Below, one piece after another: positions 7,755 to 16,383 of a DNA stretch of 37,085 nucleotides (position 1 is the stretch's first letter; each line of letters starts with the position of its first letter). Location: positions 1 to 37,085 of the forward strand of contig NZ_KQ947395.1 of assembly GCF_001484965.1 (NCBI RefSeq), given 5' to 3'. The notes beneath the pieces were generated by a model that saw only the letters and a program-made list of their open reading frames with translations, was not told the DNA's origin and did not search any database. Position numbers and translations under genes: made by a program. The stretch comes from Shouchella shacheensis. GTDB taxonomy: Bacteria > Bacillota > Bacilli > Bacillales > Bacillaceae_D.

Positions 7755-8990
7755 ATGAAAACGGTATGCATGCTCGTTCATACCCATTCTTTTTTAGATA
7801 CGAGGATTTTTCAAAAGGAAGCAAAGTCTTTACAAAAAAACGGCTATAACGTGACCATGATTGTACCCAGAATAAAAGGAAAGTTATTTAATATTAATAA
7901 GGAACCGTTTCAAGATAAGTTTCGGCAAAAGTCGTTTGTACATGAAGGCATTAAAATTGTTACGTACGATTTAGAAAGTTTTAAGCCTTCTGTTGAACAT
8001 ATGCAGCAGCATGTAGATTCACAGGGTTTGGCTTTAAATAGCCCGTTAACAAAGCTTGGTTTAGCGGAGAAGGCAGACATCTATCATGCTCATGAAATTG
8101 CTTCGTTGTTTGCTGGGATTGGCATAAAAAGAGCGATGAGAAAAGCAAATAGACCTACCAAACTCATCTTTGATAGCCATGATCTGATTCCTGATCCGTT
8201 TGATCAAAACCCGAGAAACCTGGCGATGGGAAAGTTATTAGATACGATGTTAAAAGAGATTGATCATATGATTACGGTGTCCCCTTCGATTAAGTCTTGG
8301 TATATTTCCAAAGAACCATCACTCCCAATTGAACTCCTATATAACTCACCACCATTAAATGAGGCGTATAAACCTAAAAATCTTAAGAAAGGTTCACTCA
8401 CCGTCGGATACGAAGGTCACATTGCCGATAGTAAAAAAGGAAGTAGTGAAAAAATTTTTGAATTAACTGAGATCTGCTCAAAGACGGTTGAAGATTTTAC
8501 ATTTAAAATCGTCGGTGGAGTTTTACATGGTCAAACTCTATCTATCCCCAAACAAATAAAGGAGAAAATTTCGTTAACCGGATGGGTCAATTTCCAATCA
8601 ATTGCAAAACATATGGCGGATATTGATGTAGGTTGGGTCGACTTTGATGACCTTAGTAATTCTCTTAATCGTTCCTACGCGTTGCCAAATAAATTTTTCA
8701 GTTATTTGAATAACGGCATACCTGTCGTTGTAAACAAGTGTCATGAAATGGAGGATTTTATTAGGACACATAAATGTGGGGTCGTCATCAATAAGATGAA
8801 GGCTACAGGCGAGGATTATGCAGAAGCTTTCCTTTACTTACATGAGAATCGAGACTTGTTAAAACAAATGAGCATCAATGCAAGAAAGGTTATGGAAGAA
8901 TTATACAGTTGGGAGAAGATGGAGGATAGGATGCTCGCGATTTATCATTCACTACTAACGAATCAATCTAGAAGCTTCTACTTGGACTAG
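7755..8990 (+). CDS. GT4-type glycosyltransferase (copy 1)
   Basis: A 411-residue GT-B fold glycosyltransferase. The N-terminal lobe starts MKTVCMLVHTHSFLDTRIF and includes DIYHAHEIASLF, typical of the acceptor domain. The C-terminal lobe has SLTVGYEGH, the LTGWVN strand and LPNKFFSYLNNGIPVVVNK, followed by CGVVIN, as in family 4 enzymes that use NDP-sugars with retention. The ribosome binding site GAGAGGAGAG precedes the ATG. A paralogue of roughly half-identical sequence lies at 10288-11502, on the far side of the inverted epimerase gene. Both probably act on a spore-surface glycan. There is no membrane segment, so action is at the cytoplasmic face. Confidence 0.85.
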   Translation: MKTVCMLVHTHSFLDTRIFQKEAKSLQKNGYNVTMIVPRIKGKLFNINKEPFQDKFRQKSFVHEGIKIVTYDLESFKPSVEHMQQHVDSQGLALNSPLTKLGLAEKADIYHAHEIASLFAGIGIKRAMRKANRPTKLIFDSHDLIPDPFDQNPRNLAMGKLLDTMLKEIDHMITVSPSIKSWYISKEPSLPIELLYNSPPLNEAYKPKNLKKGSLTVGYEGHIADSKKGSSEKIFELTEICSKTVEDFTFKIVGGVLHGQTLSIPKQIKEKISLTGWVNFQSIAKHMADIDVGWVDFDDLSNSLNRSYALPNKFFSYLNNGIPVVVNKCHEMEDFIRTHKCGVVINKMKATGEDYAEAFLYLHENRDLLKQMSINARKVMEELYSWEKMEDRMLAIYHSLLTNQSRSFYLD

Positions 8991-9002
8991 ATCTCTAAAA
9001 AT

Positions 9003-9043
9003 CTCTCCCCCTATGCTGCTACACAGGAAAGGAGAGTTTTTTT
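9003..9043. terminator. Bidirectional terminator between convergent genes
   Basis: CTCTCC (9003-9008) pairs with GGAGAG (9031-9036), flanked by A-rich sequence on the left and TTTTTTT on the right. It serves copy 1 of the GT4 genes on the plus strand and probably the epimerase gene on the minus strand. Confidence 0.6.
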
Positions 9044-10104
9044 ATTACTTGATACATTTTATCCGCTGCACGACCATTCCCAAAAAGGTTTGGGTATTGG
9101 CGTGGTTCCTGGATTTTAGATACAGCCGCTAAAAGGGTCTCAGGATTTGAGGGGGGCGTTATAATATTCCATCCAGCGTTAACTGTTTCCCTCCACTCCG
9201 TTTCTTCTCGAAGCGTAATGCAAGGAACACGCATCATAAATGCCTCCTTTTGAACGCCGCCGGAATCTGTTAGGATCAATTTGGCCTGATTTTCGATGAC
9301 CAACATGTCAAAGTAATCGAGTGGTTCAATGAACGTAATGTTAGAATAACGTGTGATGTCCGTTCCATTCCATTGCTCCATTGTTTTTTTCGTTCTTGGG
9401 TGTAGTGGCAAGATGACTTGTTTATCCAGTTGCTGAAACCCTTCCATGATCCCCTTTAACCGCTTAGGGTCGTCTGTATTTTCGGCACGGTGTATAGTAG
9501 CAAGATAATAATCTTTCGGTTTTACGTTAAGACGAGAAAGGACTTGTGATTGCTTTATTGCGGTATCTTTGTAATAAAGTACGGCATCGTACATGATGTC
9601 TCCCGTTAAATGAACCCCGGTTCTGATTCCTTCTTGTTTTAAGTTGTCAACCGCTGTTTGGGAAGGGCAGAACAGCAACGTTGATAGGTGGTCTGTCACC
9701 ACACGATTGATCTCTTCTGGCATTTGTTTATTAAAACTTCGAAGTCCCGACTCAACATGAATGATCGGAATGTGCAGTTTCGCAGCGGTTAAACTGCCAG
9801 CAATGGTTGAATTGGTATCTCCATAAACCAAAACAAGGTCCGGCTTCTCATTGATCATGACTTGTTCTAATTCGATGATCATGTTGGCGGTTTGTGTTCC
9901 ATGTGATCCAGAGCCAACGCTTAAGTTATAATCCGGAAAAGGTAATTGTAACTGTGTAAAAAATACATCAGACATATTCGAGTTATAATGCTGACCAGTG
10001 TGTACGAGAATTTCCTTAATGGTAGGATCTTCTTTAAACAATTTTGATAATAGACAAGCCTTGATGAATTGAGGCCTTGCCCCGATGACCGTTAAAATTT
10101 TCAT
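9019..10104 (-). CDS. Non-hydrolysing UDP-GlcNAc 2-epimerase family enzyme, WecB/WbpI type
   Basis: A 361-residue protein. I use ATG 10104, with GGGAGGA upstream on the minus strand; a GTG 21 bases earlier overlaps that site. Family signatures are clear: TVIGARPQFIKA at the N-terminus, HTGQHYNSNMSD, LVYGDTNSTIAG, HVESGLRSFNKQMPEEINR, and LTDSGGVQKEAF in the C-terminal lobe. Family members make UDP-ManNAc from UDP-GlcNAc (WecB/MnaA) or epimerise UDP-GlcNAc3NAcA (WbpI). Because WbpA-, B-, D- and E-like genes are close by, I favour the WbpI role, but sequence alone does not decide it. It is inverted relative to the flanking glycosyltransferases. Confidence 0.88.
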   Translation of the reverse strand: MKILTVIGARPQFIKACLLSKLFKEDPTIKEILVHTGQHYNSNMSDVFFTQLQLPFPDYNLSVGSGSHGTQTANMIIELEQVMINEKPDLVLVYGDTNSTIAGSLTAAKLHIPIIHVESGLRSFNKQMPEEINRVVTDHLSTLLFCPSQTAVDNLKQEGIRTGVHLTGDIMYDAVLYYKDTAIKQSQVLSRLNVKPKDYYLATIHRAENTDDPKRLKGIMEGFQQLDKQVILPLHPRTKKTMEQWNGTDITRYSNITFIEPLDYFDMLVIENQAKLILTDSGGVQKEAFMMRVPCITLREETEWRETVNAGWNIITPPSNPETLLAAVSKIQEPRQYPNLFGNGRAADKMYQVIKKLSFPV

Positions 10105-10287
10105 CTTTTTTCCTCCCGCGTGCACATTTCCCTTGTGCCATCATTCGATACTAGTAAACATATGAAAAACGGCTTCACTTTGCCACAGAGAGCAACATAA
10201 ATAGATGAACCCCTAAAGGATGGCTGTCGCTTTGGCATTCATTGGATGAACAAGACATGAAGTCAACTAGTATAAGGAGGAAAAGCG

Positions 10288-11502
10288 ATGAAAGAGAAGG
10301 TTTGTTTTTTAGTGTCCGAACATCCTTTTTTGGATGCAAGAATTTTTAAGAAAGAAGCGAAAAGTCTTTCCATGAAAGGGTACGATGTGACGCTGATTGT
10401 TCCGAGGAGAAACGGCCATTTGTTTGATATTGATGGCACAGCTTTTACAGATACATTCACAGAATCTACATTCATTCACGAAGGAATTAAGATCGTTACG
10501 TATGAACAGAAGCACTCGGAAAAAAACATCAAAACCTACCATTACAATATTCAATCACGTGGTTTTCATCGGTTTAACGATCAACTCACGAGGCTTGGTG
10601 TTGCTCAAGAAGCAGACATTTATCATGCTCATGAATTTCTTTCGTTCTATTCGGGAATTGGCATCAAACGAACGCTAGGAGCGAAAGGGAAACAAGTGAA
10701 AATCATTTACGATAGTCATGAATTAGTGCCTGACCCGAAAACTTTAGAAGGAGCAGCTATCAAGAAAAGAATGAAGCAAACGCTTGAAATCATGTTAAAG
10801 GAAGTCGATTACGTCATCACGGTATCAGAATCGATCAAATCTTGGTATCGATCGATCCATCCCACGCTTCCTATAGAAGTCATCTATAATTCCCCTCCCT
10901 TAACCCCTCACTATGAGAAAAAATTGTATGATAAAAATCGACTGGTCATCGGATATGAAGGCACCATAAATAAAAATAAAGGGAACCCGCAAAAATTGAT
11001 GGAAATCGTAGAGGCATGTAACAAAAAATTCGGCTTGAGAGCGAAAATAATTGGAGGTTGCACAGATAGTCATTGGATCGTCCCTTCCCATTTAGAAGAT
11101 AAAGTAGAAATGGCAGGTTGGATACGGTATGAATCGATCCCAGATGCCATGAAAAAGATAGATATCGGCTGGATCGACCTTGACGTTAGGAATTCGTTAA
11201 ATCGTACGTTCGCGATGCCGAATAAATTTTTTAGTTACTTAAACAATGGAATTCCTGTTCTTACAAACAAATGCGTAGACATGGAAAGGTTTATTCAAAG
11301 ACATCAATGCGGCGTTGTGGTGAATAAAGAAAACGCATCGGCTGACGACTATGCGGATGCGTTAGCTTTCCTTTTTGAAAATAAAAGCAAACTTCGAGAA
11401 CTAAGTGAAAATGCTCGTAAAGTAATGGAAGAACAGTATAGTTGGGAGCATATGACAAACAGGCTTTATTCCGTGTATAAAAGGGTAGCTACTAGGAATT
11501 AG
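10288..11502 (+). CDS. GT4-type glycosyltransferase (copy 2)
   Basis: A 404-residue GT-B glycosyltransferase, paralogous to the product of 7755-8990 over its whole length. Shared blocks include FLDARIFKKEAKSL, FIHEGIKIVTYE, ADIYHAHEF, IIYDSHELVPDP, SIKSWYRS and AMPNKFFSYLNNGIPVL. Start at ATG 10288 with AAGGAGGAAAAG upstream. The gene faces away from the epimerase gene, with about 180 bases between their start codons. Two near-equivalent enzymes in one locus suggest two successive linkages of similar donors, or recent duplication. The donor is unknown. Confidence 0.85.
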   Translation: MKEKVCFLVSEHPFLDARIFKKEAKSLSMKGYDVTLIVPRRNGHLFDIDGTAFTDTFTESTFIHEGIKIVTYEQKHSEKNIKTYHYNIQSRGFHRFNDQLTRLGVAQEADIYHAHEFLSFYSGIGIKRTLGAKGKQVKIIYDSHELVPDPKTLEGAAIKKRMKQTLEIMLKEVDYVITVSESIKSWYRSIHPTLPIEVIYNSPPLTPHYEKKLYDKNRLVIGYEGTINKNKGNPQKLMEIVEACNKKFGLRAKIIGGCTDSHWIVPSHLEDKVEMAGWIRYESIPDAMKKIDIGWIDLDVRNSLNRTFAMPNKFFSYLNNGIPVLTNKCVDMERFIQRHQCGVVVNKENASADDYADALAFLFENKSKLRELSENARKVMEEQYSWEHMTNRLYSVYKRVATRN

Positions 11503-11551
11503 TAACATGTGATGATAAAAGATAAAAGCCTAATGAGCCGACAGAAGTCCA

Positions 11552-11579
11552 GTCATAAAAAAAATTAACACATACGTAT
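11552..11579 (+). promoter_or_regulatory. Possible sigma-E-like promoter before the dehydrogenase gene
   Basis: GTCATAA (11552-11558) and CATACGTA (from 11571) resemble the -35 and -10 elements of sigma-E promoters, with a 12-base gap. About 45 bases separate it from the start codon. The spacing is slightly short, so this is tentative. Confidence 0.3.
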
Positions 11580-11622
11580 GGAATAAGAACTTAACTAATC
11601 ACAAAGAAAAGAGGTAGGAGAG

Positions 11623-12918
11623 ATGCACAAAGAAAAGGCAACGCAAACCGTTTGCGTTGTGGGTCTGGGAAAAATTGGACTAACCTTGGCCGCTGTTTAC
11701 GCAAACAACGGGTTTAACGTCATAGGGGCAGATGTGAACGATAAAGTCGTATCCACGGTAAACCAAGGTCAGTCGCATGTGGCAAATGAACCAGGTTTAG
11801 ACGAACTGGTTCTTCGTGCGTTTGAAAACAAACGACTTCGTGCGACGTTAAATACGAAAGAGGCTGTCTCGAAATCAACGATTGTCGTTGTGATCGTTCC
11901 TGTACTCGTTGATGAACAAAACGACGTGGACTATTCGTATATTGATTCTGCTGTGGAAGAGATTGCAAAGGGAGTCAAAAAGAATACGACGATTATTTTT
12001 GAAACAACGTTGCCTCCTGGTGACACGAAAAATCGGTTTGGTAAAAGAATTGAAGACATGTCTGGATTAAAAGCGGGGAATGATTTTTATTTAGCGTATA
12101 GTCCAGAAAGAGTATACTCCAACCACATCCTTAGCGGTTTGGAGAAATATCCAAAAGTGGTAGGGGGATTAAATGAAAAAAGTCTTCAAATCGCTTCTGC
12201 CTTTTACAAAAAAGCGCTTCAATGCGAAGTGATTGAAGTCGATTCTACAGACACCGCCGAATTTTCGAAAGTCGCAGAATGTGTGTATCGGGATGTGAAC
12301 ATTGCCCTTGCTAATGAGCTTGCCAAGTTTGCGGATGAAAAAGGGGTTAAGCTCTCCGATGTGATTAAAGCAAGCAACAGCCAACCATACTCTCATATCC
12401 ATTCTCCGGGAATTGGCGTAGGGGGTCATTGTATTCCGATTTATCCATATTTTTTTATGAACCGAGGTTTAAAGGAGGGATTGACTCATTTTTCCAGAGA
12501 GGTTAACGATGGGATGGCCGAATACGCGATTTCGAAAATCGAAAACCAGGTTGGAGCGCTTGAAACTAAAAACATTCTCATCTTAGGTCTTTCCTATAGA
12601 GGAAATGTAAAAGAAGCGACAAAATCCACGACTTGGTTATTGACAGAACAACTAAAAAAGAAAAACGCCAATGTCTTCGTCCATGATCCGATGTTTACAG
12701 AGGAGGAAATTAAGTCTTTCAGTATGGAGCCGTTATCATTGGGTGACCCAAGGATATCAACTCTTGATATCGTGATTTTGCAAGCATTTCATAGCGAATA
12801 TCAAGATCTTAGATTTGAAGATTTCACTAATTGCAAGTTGATCTTTGATGGACGAAACGAATTCAATAAAGAGGACATTACCCGGGCGGGAATCACCTAT
12901 GAGGGACTTGGTGGTTAA
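11623..12918 (+). CDS. UDP-sugar 6-dehydrogenase (UDP-GlcNAc/ManNAc dehydrogenase family), WbpA-like
   Basis: A 431-residue NAD-dependent enzyme of the UDP-glucose/GDP-mannose dehydrogenase family. It has the N-terminal GLGKIGL nucleotide-binding motif (about residues 13-19), the PGDTKNRFG region, EVDSTDTAEFSKVAECVYRDVN in the central helix and catalytic Cys270 in GVGGHCIP, with an ILGLSYRGNVKE C-terminal domain. The family oxidises the C6 hydroxyl to a carboxylate in two steps. The TTLPPGDT and GVGGHCIPIYPYF patterns point to N-acetylhexosamine substrates (WbpA, WecC) rather than UDP-glucose. It is 26 bases before the aminotransferase gene and likely in one operon with it. It would supply UDP-GlcNAcA for the pathway proposed here. 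Confidence 0.87.
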   Translation: MHKEKATQTVCVVGLGKIGLTLAAVYANNGFNVIGADVNDKVVSTVNQGQSHVANEPGLDELVLRAFENKRLRATLNTKEAVSKSTIVVVIVPVLVDEQNDVDYSYIDSAVEEIAKGVKKNTTIIFETTLPPGDTKNRFGKRIEDMSGLKAGNDFYLAYSPERVYSNHILSGLEKYPKVVGGLNEKSLQIASAFYKKALQCEVIEVDSTDTAEFSKVAECVYRDVNIALANELAKFADEKGVKLSDVIKASNSQPYSHIHSPGIGVGGHCIPIYPYFFMNRGLKEGLTHFSREVNDGMAEYAISKIENQVGALETKNILILGLSYRGNVKEATKSTTWLLTEQLKKKNANVFVHDPMFTEEEIKSFSMEPLSLGDPRISTLDIVILQAFHSEYQDLRFEDFTNCKLIFDGRNEFNKEDITRAGITYEGLGG

Positions 12919-12944
12919 AGACGAAAGGAGGGAAAACAACACGT

Positions 12945-14081
12945 ATGGAAAACCCTAAATTGATCCCGATGGTCGACTTAAAAAAAGAGTTGGAAATCTT
13001 AAAGCCGATCATTATCAGCGACATTGCAGAAGTTTTAGATAGTGGGACCTACATCTTAGGGAAGAAAGGAGAGCAGTTCGAGAAACGGTTAGCTGATTAT
13101 GTTGGCACAACATGTGCTGTTGGGGTTGCTAACGGGACAGATGCACTGTATTTAGCTCTGAAAGCTCTAGATATTAAGCCTGGCGATGAGGTCATTACAA
13201 CACCCTTCACATTTTTTGCGACAGGGGAAGCCATTGCCCAAGTAGGAGCGAAGCCGGTCTTTGTCGACATTGACGAAGAAAGTTACAATATCGACCCAAC
13301 TAAGATTGAAGAGGTGGTCTCACCGAAAACAAAAGCGATCATCGTTGTGCATTTGTTTGGGAGAGTTGCGAAGATGAACGAGATCCTCAGAATAGCGCAG
13401 GCATGGAAGATAAAAGTGATTGAAGATGCCTGCCAAGCGATCGGTACAGAATACGAAGGCAGGCGAGCAGGAGCCATCGGCGATATAGGCTGTTTTTCTT
13501 TCTTTCCGTCCAAAAGCCTCGGCGCGTTTGGAGATGCGGGAGCGGTGGTCACTAATAACCAAGATTTGTACGAGAAAGTATGCGAACTCCGCAATCACGG
13601 CAGTACTACCAAATATGCTCATGAATCGATTGGGATTAATAGCAGGTTGGATGAAATTCAGGCGGCGATCTTACTCACTAAATTGAACTATTTAGACATT
13701 TTCTTGCATAAACGAAAAGAAATTGCGCGAAGGTATACCGAACAGCTGCACCGTGAAGTCAAGGCTCCGCCGATCGTAGAAACAAGAGAACACACCTTTC
13801 ACCAATATTGCATTAAAGTAGATAGGAGAGAGGAACTGGCGGTCTATCTTAAGAATAAAGGCATTTCCTCGGCCGTTTATTACCCCATTCCTCTTCATCT
13901 GCAGGAAGCGTTTCACTATTTACACTATAAAGGTGGGGATTTCCCGATTGCCGAAAAAACAGCGAAACACATTCTGGCTCTTCCGATTTCGCCTGAGTTG
14001 TCGATCGAACAACAGAACAAAATCATCGCAGCTGTAAGAACATTTTTCAAAACCGGCAGGGAAGAGCCGACAGAGGCATAA
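12945..14081 (+). CDS. DegT/DnrJ/EryC1 family sugar aminotransferase, WbpE-like
   Basis: A 378-residue PLP-dependent aminotransferase. Lys190 in FFPSKSLGAFGDAG is the expected Schiff-base lysine. Other family marks are GVANGTDALYLAL (phosphate-binding region), PFTFFATGEAI, VHLFGRV, EDACQAIG and GINSRLDEIQAAIL. The N-terminus IPMVDLKKELEILKP resembles WbpE/WlbC enzymes that aminate the 3-keto group of UDP-GlcNAc uronic acid. A GGAGGG site lies about 12 bases upstream, a little far. It directly follows the dehydrogenase gene, supporting a joint pathway. Its stop codon lies 2 bases from the stop of the convergent GT2 gene. Confidence 0.87.
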   Translation: MENPKLIPMVDLKKELEILKPIIISDIAEVLDSGTYILGKKGEQFEKRLADYVGTTCAVGVANGTDALYLALKALDIKPGDEVITTPFTFFATGEAIAQVGAKPVFVDIDEESYNIDPTKIEEVVSPKTKAIIVVHLFGRVAKMNEILRIAQAWKIKVIEDACQAIGTEYEGRRAGAIGDIGCFSFFPSKSLGAFGDAGAVVTNNQDLYEKVCELRNHGSTTKYAHESIGINSRLDEIQAAILLTKLNYLDIFLHKRKEIARRYTEQLHREVKAPPIVETREHTFHQYCIKVDRREELAVYLKNKGISSAVYYPIPLHLQEAFHYLHYKGGDFPIAEKTAKHILALPISPELSIEQQNKIIAAVRTFFKTGREEPTEA

Positions 14082-14083
14082 TT

Positions 14084-15364
14084 CTATTTTAAAGATTGTT
14101 TAAAATCATTCCACTTGGAGTGGTTTTTTTTTGTAATGCTAGCGTCATGTTCGCGGATATTATAGACCGTGAAATCTTGGTAGGAAAAGCGGCTGTCTTT
14201 GAGTAATTGAAGCAACACACTGACGTCTTCGTACAGCCGCCCGTCTTCAAAATCAACGATAGGAAATCCCCCTGCTTCTTTTAAAGAGGACGTACGATAA
14301 ATTCTTGGCCCGAGGGGGAAACGGTAATTCAGTAGATCCTTGCGATTTTTAACGGCTTTGCCTGTTGCCGTCCCTATATACATCACTCCTCCTGTGGGTA
14401 GCTGCTTCCACTTTCTGAAGTTTCCATACAACACAGATACATCTTGAGAAAGGGTGGAGAGCTTCTCCTTGATGATCAAAAAAGCATTAGGGTCCAGCCA
14501 GTCATCGGCATCTAATTCCAGCACAAAGTCAGTCGTGACGTAGGTGAGCAGTTCATTAAGGGCAATGGCTTTTCCCCCATTCTCTTTTTGAAACACCTGT
14601 ACATGCTCATTCCCCTTCCACTTCTCTAGTTCTTTGTAAGAGTGATCACTTGATCCGTCATCGATGACCAATAATTGCTCGAACTGAGCATGCTGAAAAA
14701 AACAGGAAGACATCGTTGCTCCTACATACGGTGCCATATTAAAACAAGAAATGATTACTGCAAGCGTAGGCTGCGTCCATCCCGCTGTATGAGGGGCGGC
14801 GGTATATTTCCTTAGAAAATTAAATTTTTCACGTTGAGTAGCCGAGCTGTTTTTCTTGGCCTGCTTGATCCACTCTTTTTCGATCGGTAAAACATCCTCT
14901 TTTTCTACTCTAGAAAGCCAGGAAGGGATAAGAGCTTCTTTAAAAGGCAGTTGGTTCACAGAGGGGAACGTAGTGGTCACTAAATAGGAGGTTTTTATAA
15001 AAAAAGGCCGACGAATGACCATCGATCCCAGCTGGTGACGACACGTCATCACGGATTTTGAAGCATCAAGCTCTAGAGACGAAGGTCCCACAAGGGGAGA
15101 GAGGTAGTCCTGATCTTGGAGAAGTAGGATATAGGGGCTCTGAATGTGAGGCAGGGCCAGGCTTAAAGCCGCACCTATGTCTTGGTTTCGAATCATAAGA
15201 TGCTGAATGTCTTGGAGATACATGGACTTTCGCATGGCTGGACTTTGCTCACCAACATGGAGAATTGACTTAATTCTGCACTTAACCCTATCTAATGAAA
15301 GCAGGGCTCTTTTCAAGGCGTTATGATCAGTGTAATCCAGAAGTATCACTGTAATGCTTTTCAA
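14084..15364 (-). CDS. GT2 glycosyltransferase with degenerate second GT2-like domain
   Basis: A 426-residue protein starting at TTG 15364 behind a GGGGGGAAGAAA site. Residues about 198-400 are a GT-A family 2 domain: LAVIISCFNMAPYVG, VIDDGSSD (235-240 DDGSSD), LDADDWLD (285-291) and the acceptor-side YEDVSVLLQLL. Residues 1-175 look like a second, degenerate GT2-like fold (SITVILLDYTDHNALKRAL, then LLQDQDYLSP) without a proper DxD. Such tandem GT2 proteins act in glycan elongation. It points toward the aminotransferase gene and overlaps that gene's terminator. It is probably part of the glycan locus, with its own promoter near 15400-15500. Confidence 0.8.
   Translation of the reverse strand: MKSITVILLDYTDHNALKRALLSLDRVKCRIKSILHVGEQSPAMRKSMYLQDIQHLMIRNQDIGAALSLALPHIQSPYILLLQDQDYLSPLVGPSSLELDASKSVMTCRHQLGSMVIRRPFFIKTSYLVTTTFPSVNQLPFKEALIPSWLSRVEKEDVLPIEKEWIKQAKKNSSATQREKFNFLRKYTAAPHTAGWTQPTLAVIISCFNMAPYVGATMSSCFFQHAQFEQLLVIDDGSSDHSYKELEKWKGNEHVQVFQKENGGKAIALNELLTYVTTDFVLELDADDWLDPNAFLIIKEKLSTLSQDVSVLYGNFRKWKQLPTGGVMYIGTATGKAVKNRKDLLNYRFPLGPRIYRTSSLKEAGGFPIVDFEDGRLYEDVSVLLQLLKDSRFSYQDFTVYNIREHDASITKKNHSKWNDFKQSLK
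14109..14133 (+). terminator. Terminator of the aminotransferase gene inside the opposing coding region
   Basis: CCACT (14111-14115) and AGTGG (14119-14123) form a short hairpin followed by nine T residues. On the other strand the same bases encode Lys-Lys-Asn-His-Ser-Lys-Trp near the C-terminus of the GT2 protein. Confidence 0.6.
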
Positions 15365-15564
15365 TTTCTTCCCCCCTCATGGGTTGCAGTAAAATTGACG
15401 GGTGACTGAGCACTTTTTCTTTTTTCTATTCTAATGTATGAGCAATGCTAGCGTAGGTTTCTTCGTTTTTTCTAGCTATTGTATAGCCTCGGAGTCTTTT
15501 AGGGAAGGTGTCAATTTTACTTGGGTAGCAGCGGCATTTTTGTAAAAATGGTAAATCTCCCTAT

Positions 15565-15591
15565 ACAAGTAATTATTCATTGCATTTACTA
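15565..15591 (+). promoter_or_regulatory. Putative sigma-K promoter of the DUF2642-like gene pair
   Basis: AC at 15565-15566, 16 bases, then CATTTACTA at 15583-15591, one mismatch from CATANNNTA. It lies about 28 bases before the ATG at 15619. Confidence 0.45.
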
Positions 15592-15618
15592 AAGTAGTAA
15601 CTAAAAAGGAGGATTATA

Positions 15619-16053
15619 ATGGCACAAAGAAAAACCGCTGTAAAGCGTTTGTTACGTCAGTTTCTCAGTACAAATCTCAACCAAATGCAATCAAGTCTTC
15701 CAGAGGAAGCTACTTCGAGTCTTGTAGACCTGGAGGGCTCTCTAGGGCTGGGAGACTTACTGAATTTGGAAGGTTCTTTGAATCTTTCGAACCCACTAGA
15801 AGCACTCCAAGATATTTTGCAAGCTATACTTGATGCAATTGAAGGGATCGAGGACGACGGAGGGTCGGGTACTTCTGCACTCAGGGACTTGCTTGAGACC
15901 CTGGTCGCTCAGCAAATCGAAGTTACAACCCCTTTTGGAGTTGTATCAGGTACGCTTGTTCTAGTTCAAAACGATTTCATTGTAATGGTTGATGACACAG
16001 GTACCCAAGTTCTTGTACGACTGGCCAAGATTGAATCTGTAAACGAATTGTAA
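15619..16053 (+). CDS. DUF2642-like small spore coat candidate with Leu/Gly/Ser-rich repeats
   Basis: A 144-residue acidic protein. The N-terminal 20 residues are basic. Residues about 34-70 hold imperfect repeats of LxxLEGSLxL (LVDLEGSLGLGDLLNLEGSL), followed by a predicted amphipathic stretch. Residues about 95-144 (LVAQQIEVTTPFGVVSGTLV, VMVDDTGTQVLVRLAKI) resemble the small beta-barrel of DUF2642-type proteins, common in Bacillus spore-coat loci. The ribosome binding site AAAGGAGG is strong and a sigma-K-like promoter lies upstream. The 69-residue gene 17 bases downstream repeats only the barrel part, so they form a two-gene unit. A structural coat role is inferred, not shown. Confidence 0.6.
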   Translation: MAQRKTAVKRLLRQFLSTNLNQMQSSLPEEATSSLVDLEGSLGLGDLLNLEGSLNLSNPLEALQDILQAILDAIEGIEDDGGSGTSALRDLLETLVAQQIEVTTPFGVVSGTLVLVQNDFIVMVDDTGTQVLVRLAKIESVNEL

Positions 16054-16069
16054 AAAGGAGGGGTGAATC

Positions 16070-16279
16070 TTGTTTGAAAATACTTTTGCGGCTGAATTGG
16101 AAAACCGTCTAAACACAACGGTGGAAGTAGCCACAGACAACAATTTGGTGGAGGGTACACTCATAAGTGTTACAGATGGTCTTATTACCATTGAAGTAAG
16201 TGTTGGTTATGGAACTGAGAACCTAGTGTACATCTCAATTAGCGCAATTAATTTCGTTCGTTTTCCAGTAGCAGCTTAA
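16070..16279 (+). CDS. DUF2642-like small barrel protein
   Basis: A 69-residue protein starting at TTG 16070, favoured by AAAGGAGGGGTG ending about 5 bases upstream. The pattern LENRLNTTVEVATDNNLVEG, TLISVTDGLITIEV, then VYISISAINFVRF is a single small beta-barrel of the same type as the C-terminal part of the preceding protein: conserved Gly after the second strand and a final strand reading ISxINxV. There is no signal peptide. It is co-transcribed with the preceding gene and ends in a hairpin. Likely a spore-coat component by context; the biochemical role is unknown. Confidence 0.62.
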   Translation: MFENTFAAELENRLNTTVEVATDNNLVEGTLISVTDGLITIEVSVGYGTENLVYISISAINFVRFPVAA

Positions 16280-16313
16280 TCACTACGTCTGGTCCCTAAT
16301 CTTGTCTTTAACT

Positions 16314-16383
16314 AAAGTACCTCTATAGTAGATGTAATTATCCTTGACATAGGAGTTGATTCTGCTTTAGAGGTGCTTTTTTT
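16314..16383 (+). terminator. Terminator with long loop after the DUF2642-like genes
   Basis: AAGTACCTCTA (ending near 16325) pairs with TAGAGGTGCTT (from about 16368), then a seven-T run. The roughly 40-base loop is unusually long for an intrinsic terminator. Confidence 0.5.
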
